NCBI GenBank assembly: GCA_050123275.1
Contig: JASFHK010000019.1
Span: forward strand, 1 to 14,993
DNA: 14,993 bases
Direction: 5' to 3'
Source of the DNA: E44-bin88 sp050123275
Lineage (GTDB): Bacteria > Chloroflexota > Dehalococcoidia > Dehalococcoidales > BS750m-G39
Below the pieces are notes generated by a model. It worked only from the letters and a program-made list of their open reading frames with translations. It did no database searches and was not told the origin of the DNA. Of the stretch, positions 13,822 to 14,993 are shown in pieces (positions within the stretch are counted from its first letter, which is position 1; the number at the start of each line of letters is the position of its first letter). A program made the position numbers and the translations under genes.

Positions 13822-13828
13822 ACTGCCC
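13799..13828 (+). promoter_or_regulatory. Inverted repeat over the leader 2 promoter, candidate operator
   Basis: GGGCAGT (13799-13805) directly after the -35 and ACTGCCC (13822-13828) directly after the -10 are perfect 7-base inverted copies, with centres about 23 bases apart, close to two helical turns. This is a likely place for a dimeric repressor. No such repeat is seen at the leader 1 promoter, and no regulator gene lies nearby. Confidence 0.4.
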
Positions 13829-13843
13829 AAGGTAAAAAAGAAA

Positions 13844-13936
13844 ATGATAAACCGAATTGCTTCCCAAGGGTATTATTACTATTACTACTTTTTTGCCGGC
13901 GCCGACGGCGCTTGGGAGGCAAGGCATGCAAATTAG
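13844..13936 (+). CDS. Tyr/Phe-rich leader peptide 2 (30 codons)
   Basis: The ATG at 13844, 23 bases after the -10, opens a 30-codon frame ending with TAG at 13934. After MINRIASQG come six Tyr codons (TAT TAT TAC TAT TAC TAC, 13871-13888) and two Phe codons (TTT TTT, 13889-13894), then AGADGAWEARHAN with one Trp. Such a run is typical of attenuator leader peptides sensing charged tRNA, as in the pheST and pheA leaders. The run starts two bases after RNA segment 1 ends (13868), so a ribosome waiting there would cover that segment. AAGG at about 13829-13832 and a purine-rich stretch precede the ATG. It is too short for usual gene finders. Translation is inferred, not shown. Confidence 0.85.
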   Translation: MINRIASQGYYYYYYFFAGADGAWEARHAN

Positions 13937-13994
13937 CTAGAAAACATCTAGACTAGTAGGACAAAAACGAAGCCCCTCCCAAGCGGGAGGGGCT
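13857..13994 (+). promoter_or_regulatory. Attenuator 2: trp/his-type alternative RNA pairings before the MBL hydrolase gene
   Basis: Segment 1 (13857-13868) pairs with segment 2 (13911-13922) in 12 unbroken pairs, one G-U. Segment 2 (13910-13919, GCTTGGGAGG) is perfectly complementary over 10 bases to segment 3 (13975-13984, CCTCCCAAGC). Segment 3 (13971-13980) pairs with segment 4 (13985-13994) to form the terminator. The Tyr/Phe codons lie in the 1:2 loop. Stalling there frees segment 2 to form the 2:3 antiterminator; smooth translation lets 1:2 and 3:4 form. Confidence 0.85.
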
Positions 13995-13999
13995 CTTGT
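13971..13999 (+). terminator. Terminator hairpin 43 bases before the MBL hydrolase start
   Basis: AGCCCCTCCC (13971-13980) and GGGAGGGGCT (13985-13994) form a perfect ten-pair stem with loop AAGC. The following CTTGTATATAT is a poor T tract, so release may be incomplete or need NusA. It is segment 3:4 of attenuator 2. Confidence 0.75.
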
Positions 14000-14037
14000 A
14001 TATATACACCCAAAACTAGTTCTAGGAGGAAAAGAAA

Positions 14038-14970
14038 ATGAGTGAAAAGAAGTACGAAATCTTAACTATCGCCCCCGATTTCTATCAACTGGGCACCCCT
14101 TCCTATCCGGCCTATCTCTCGATGGGGGATAAGGGAATGATAATCGAAGGGGGGACCGGCGCCACCTTCCCCATCATCGTGGAGCAGGTGAAAGAGCTGG
14201 GCATCGCCCCGGAACGGATAGAATACCTGGCGCTGACCCACACCCACCCCGACCATATCGGCGCCGTGCCGCACCTGAAGAAGCTCTGGCCCCACCTCAA
14301 AATCGTCGCCGGCGCAGTCGCCGCCGAGCTGCTCAAGAAAGAGGAGGTAATCCAGAATTTCGTCAAGATGGACCATACCATCGCCGAGAACCTGCTGGTC
14401 AAGGGCGACATCGACTGGTGGCCCCCCGAGCTGGATAACCCCGTCTTCGAGGTGGACCGGGTGGTCAAGGAGGGGGACAAGATAGACCTGGGCAAGGGCG
14501 TGGTCTGGACGGTCTACGAGACCCCGGGGCATTCGCCCTGCCACATCTCCTTCCACAACGAGGGGGGGGGGATACTGGTTATCGGCGACGCCACCGGCAT
14601 CTACGAGCCGGGGAGAGAGGTCTTCTGGCCCAACTATTTCCAATCGCTGGAAGCATACTGTGACAGCATCCGCAAGCTGGCGGCGCTGCCCGCCCGCATC
14701 GGCGCCCGCAGTCACGGTGGCGTCGTCGAAGGCGAGCCGAAACAATATTTGCAGCGGGTGATGAAAGCCACCGAGGACTATCACCGCGAGCTGGTGGACA
14801 GGGTAGAAAAGGGTGAGGACGCGGAGAAGGTCGTTCTGGAAAAGGCGAAGTGGATTTACACCTTCACCAACATGCAGCCCTTCAAACTGATACACGTCAT
14901 GACCGGGGTTACCCTCAAACGCTCCCAGGCCGTGGACGGTAGGGCCGGCCTGTTCGAAATCCCCGACTAG
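14038..14970 (+). CDS. Metallo-beta-lactamase-fold hydrolase
   Basis: A 310-residue MBL-fold enzyme, probably binding two metal ions and hydrolysing a thioester, lactone or similar bond in the cytoplasm. The metal ligands are all visible: H68, H70, D72, H73 in THTHPDHIGA, H165 in ETPGHSPCH, D184 in VIGDATG, and H226 in ARSHGG. No signal peptide is seen. A C-terminal helical tail (residues about 235-290) resembles the substrate domain of glyoxalase II-like members. A strong Shine-Dalgarno (CTAGGAGGAAAAG) precedes the ATG, 43 bases after the attenuator 2 terminator. It is therefore the first gene controlled by the Tyr/Phe leader; further genes of the operon may lie past the window end. The exact substrate is unknown. 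Confidence 0.9.
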   Translation: MSEKKYEILTIAPDFYQLGTPSYPAYLSMGDKGMIIEGGTGATFPIIVEQVKELGIAPERIEYLALTHTHPDHIGAVPHLKKLWPHLKIVAGAVAAELLKKEEVIQNFVKMDHTIAENLLVKGDIDWWPPELDNPVFEVDRVVKEGDKIDLGKGVVWTVYETPGHSPCHISFHNEGGGILVIGDATGIYEPGREVFWPNYFQSLEAYCDSIRKLAALPARIGARSHGGVVEGEPKQYLQRVMKATEDYHRELVDRVEKGEDAEKVVLEKAKWIYTFTNMQPFKLIHVMTGVTLKRSQAVDGRAGLFEIPD

Positions 14971-14993
14971 GCCGGTTTAAGGTGTTGAGGGGT

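Noticed and set aside
13838..13995. T-box or other known riboswitch before the MBL hydrolase
   Set aside because: No T-box sequence (AGGGTGGAACCGCG-like) or specifier loop is seen; the Tyr/Phe codon run and the four-segment pairings explain the region better.

Overview
The window looks like chromosome of an uncultured anaerobic bacterium of the Chloroflexota, most likely Dehalococcoidia. The grounds are an EF-Tu with a four-cysteine insert and a Dehalococcoidia-like sequence, a translation cluster ordered as in that group, high GC with Shine-Dalgarno-led genes, and much CoA-ester metabolism (thiolases, a class III CoA-transferase). The assignment rests on remembered family features, not on a search.

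Region 1 (60-3532, + strand) is a translation/transcription cluster: promoter, tRNA-Thr(GGT), tuf, rpmG, secE, nusG, rplK, rplA. Region 2 (3567-6859) holds two tandem pairs of SCP-x/archaeal-type thiolase plus DUF35 zinc-ribbon/OB-fold protein. It sits where rplJ would normally follow rplA. Region 3 (6836-8101) restarts the ribosomal genes with a promoter at the end of the last DUF35 gene, an L10-type leader containing an attenuator, rplJ, and an rplL with an unusual ~60-residue low-complexity N-terminal extension. Region 4 (8116-12275) has a small two-helix membrane protein and an MFS transporter on +, then a ComM/YifB AAA+ protein, a small lipoprotein and a DUF456 membrane protein on -.

Region 5 (12303-14970) is the most interesting. 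A class III CoA-transferase and an MBL-fold hydrolase each lie behind a strong promoter, a short open frame of 34 or 30 codons, and RNA segments that can pair 1:2, 2:3 or 3:4, with 3:4 an intrinsic terminator just before the main gene. The second short frame encodes six Tyr codons followed by two Phe codons, placed exactly where a stalled ribosome would mask segment 1. This is the architecture of classical amino-acid attenuators (trp, his, pheST), here in front of an MBL-fold hydrolase. The first leader has nearly the same geometry but no clear run of control codons. I regard this pair of peptide-controlled attenuators as the candidate undescribed system in the window.

No CRISPR array, insertion sequence, rRNA or replication origin was seen. 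No gene-free stretch exceeds about 270 bases; the two longest (12276-12533 and 13770-14037) are the attenuator leaders.
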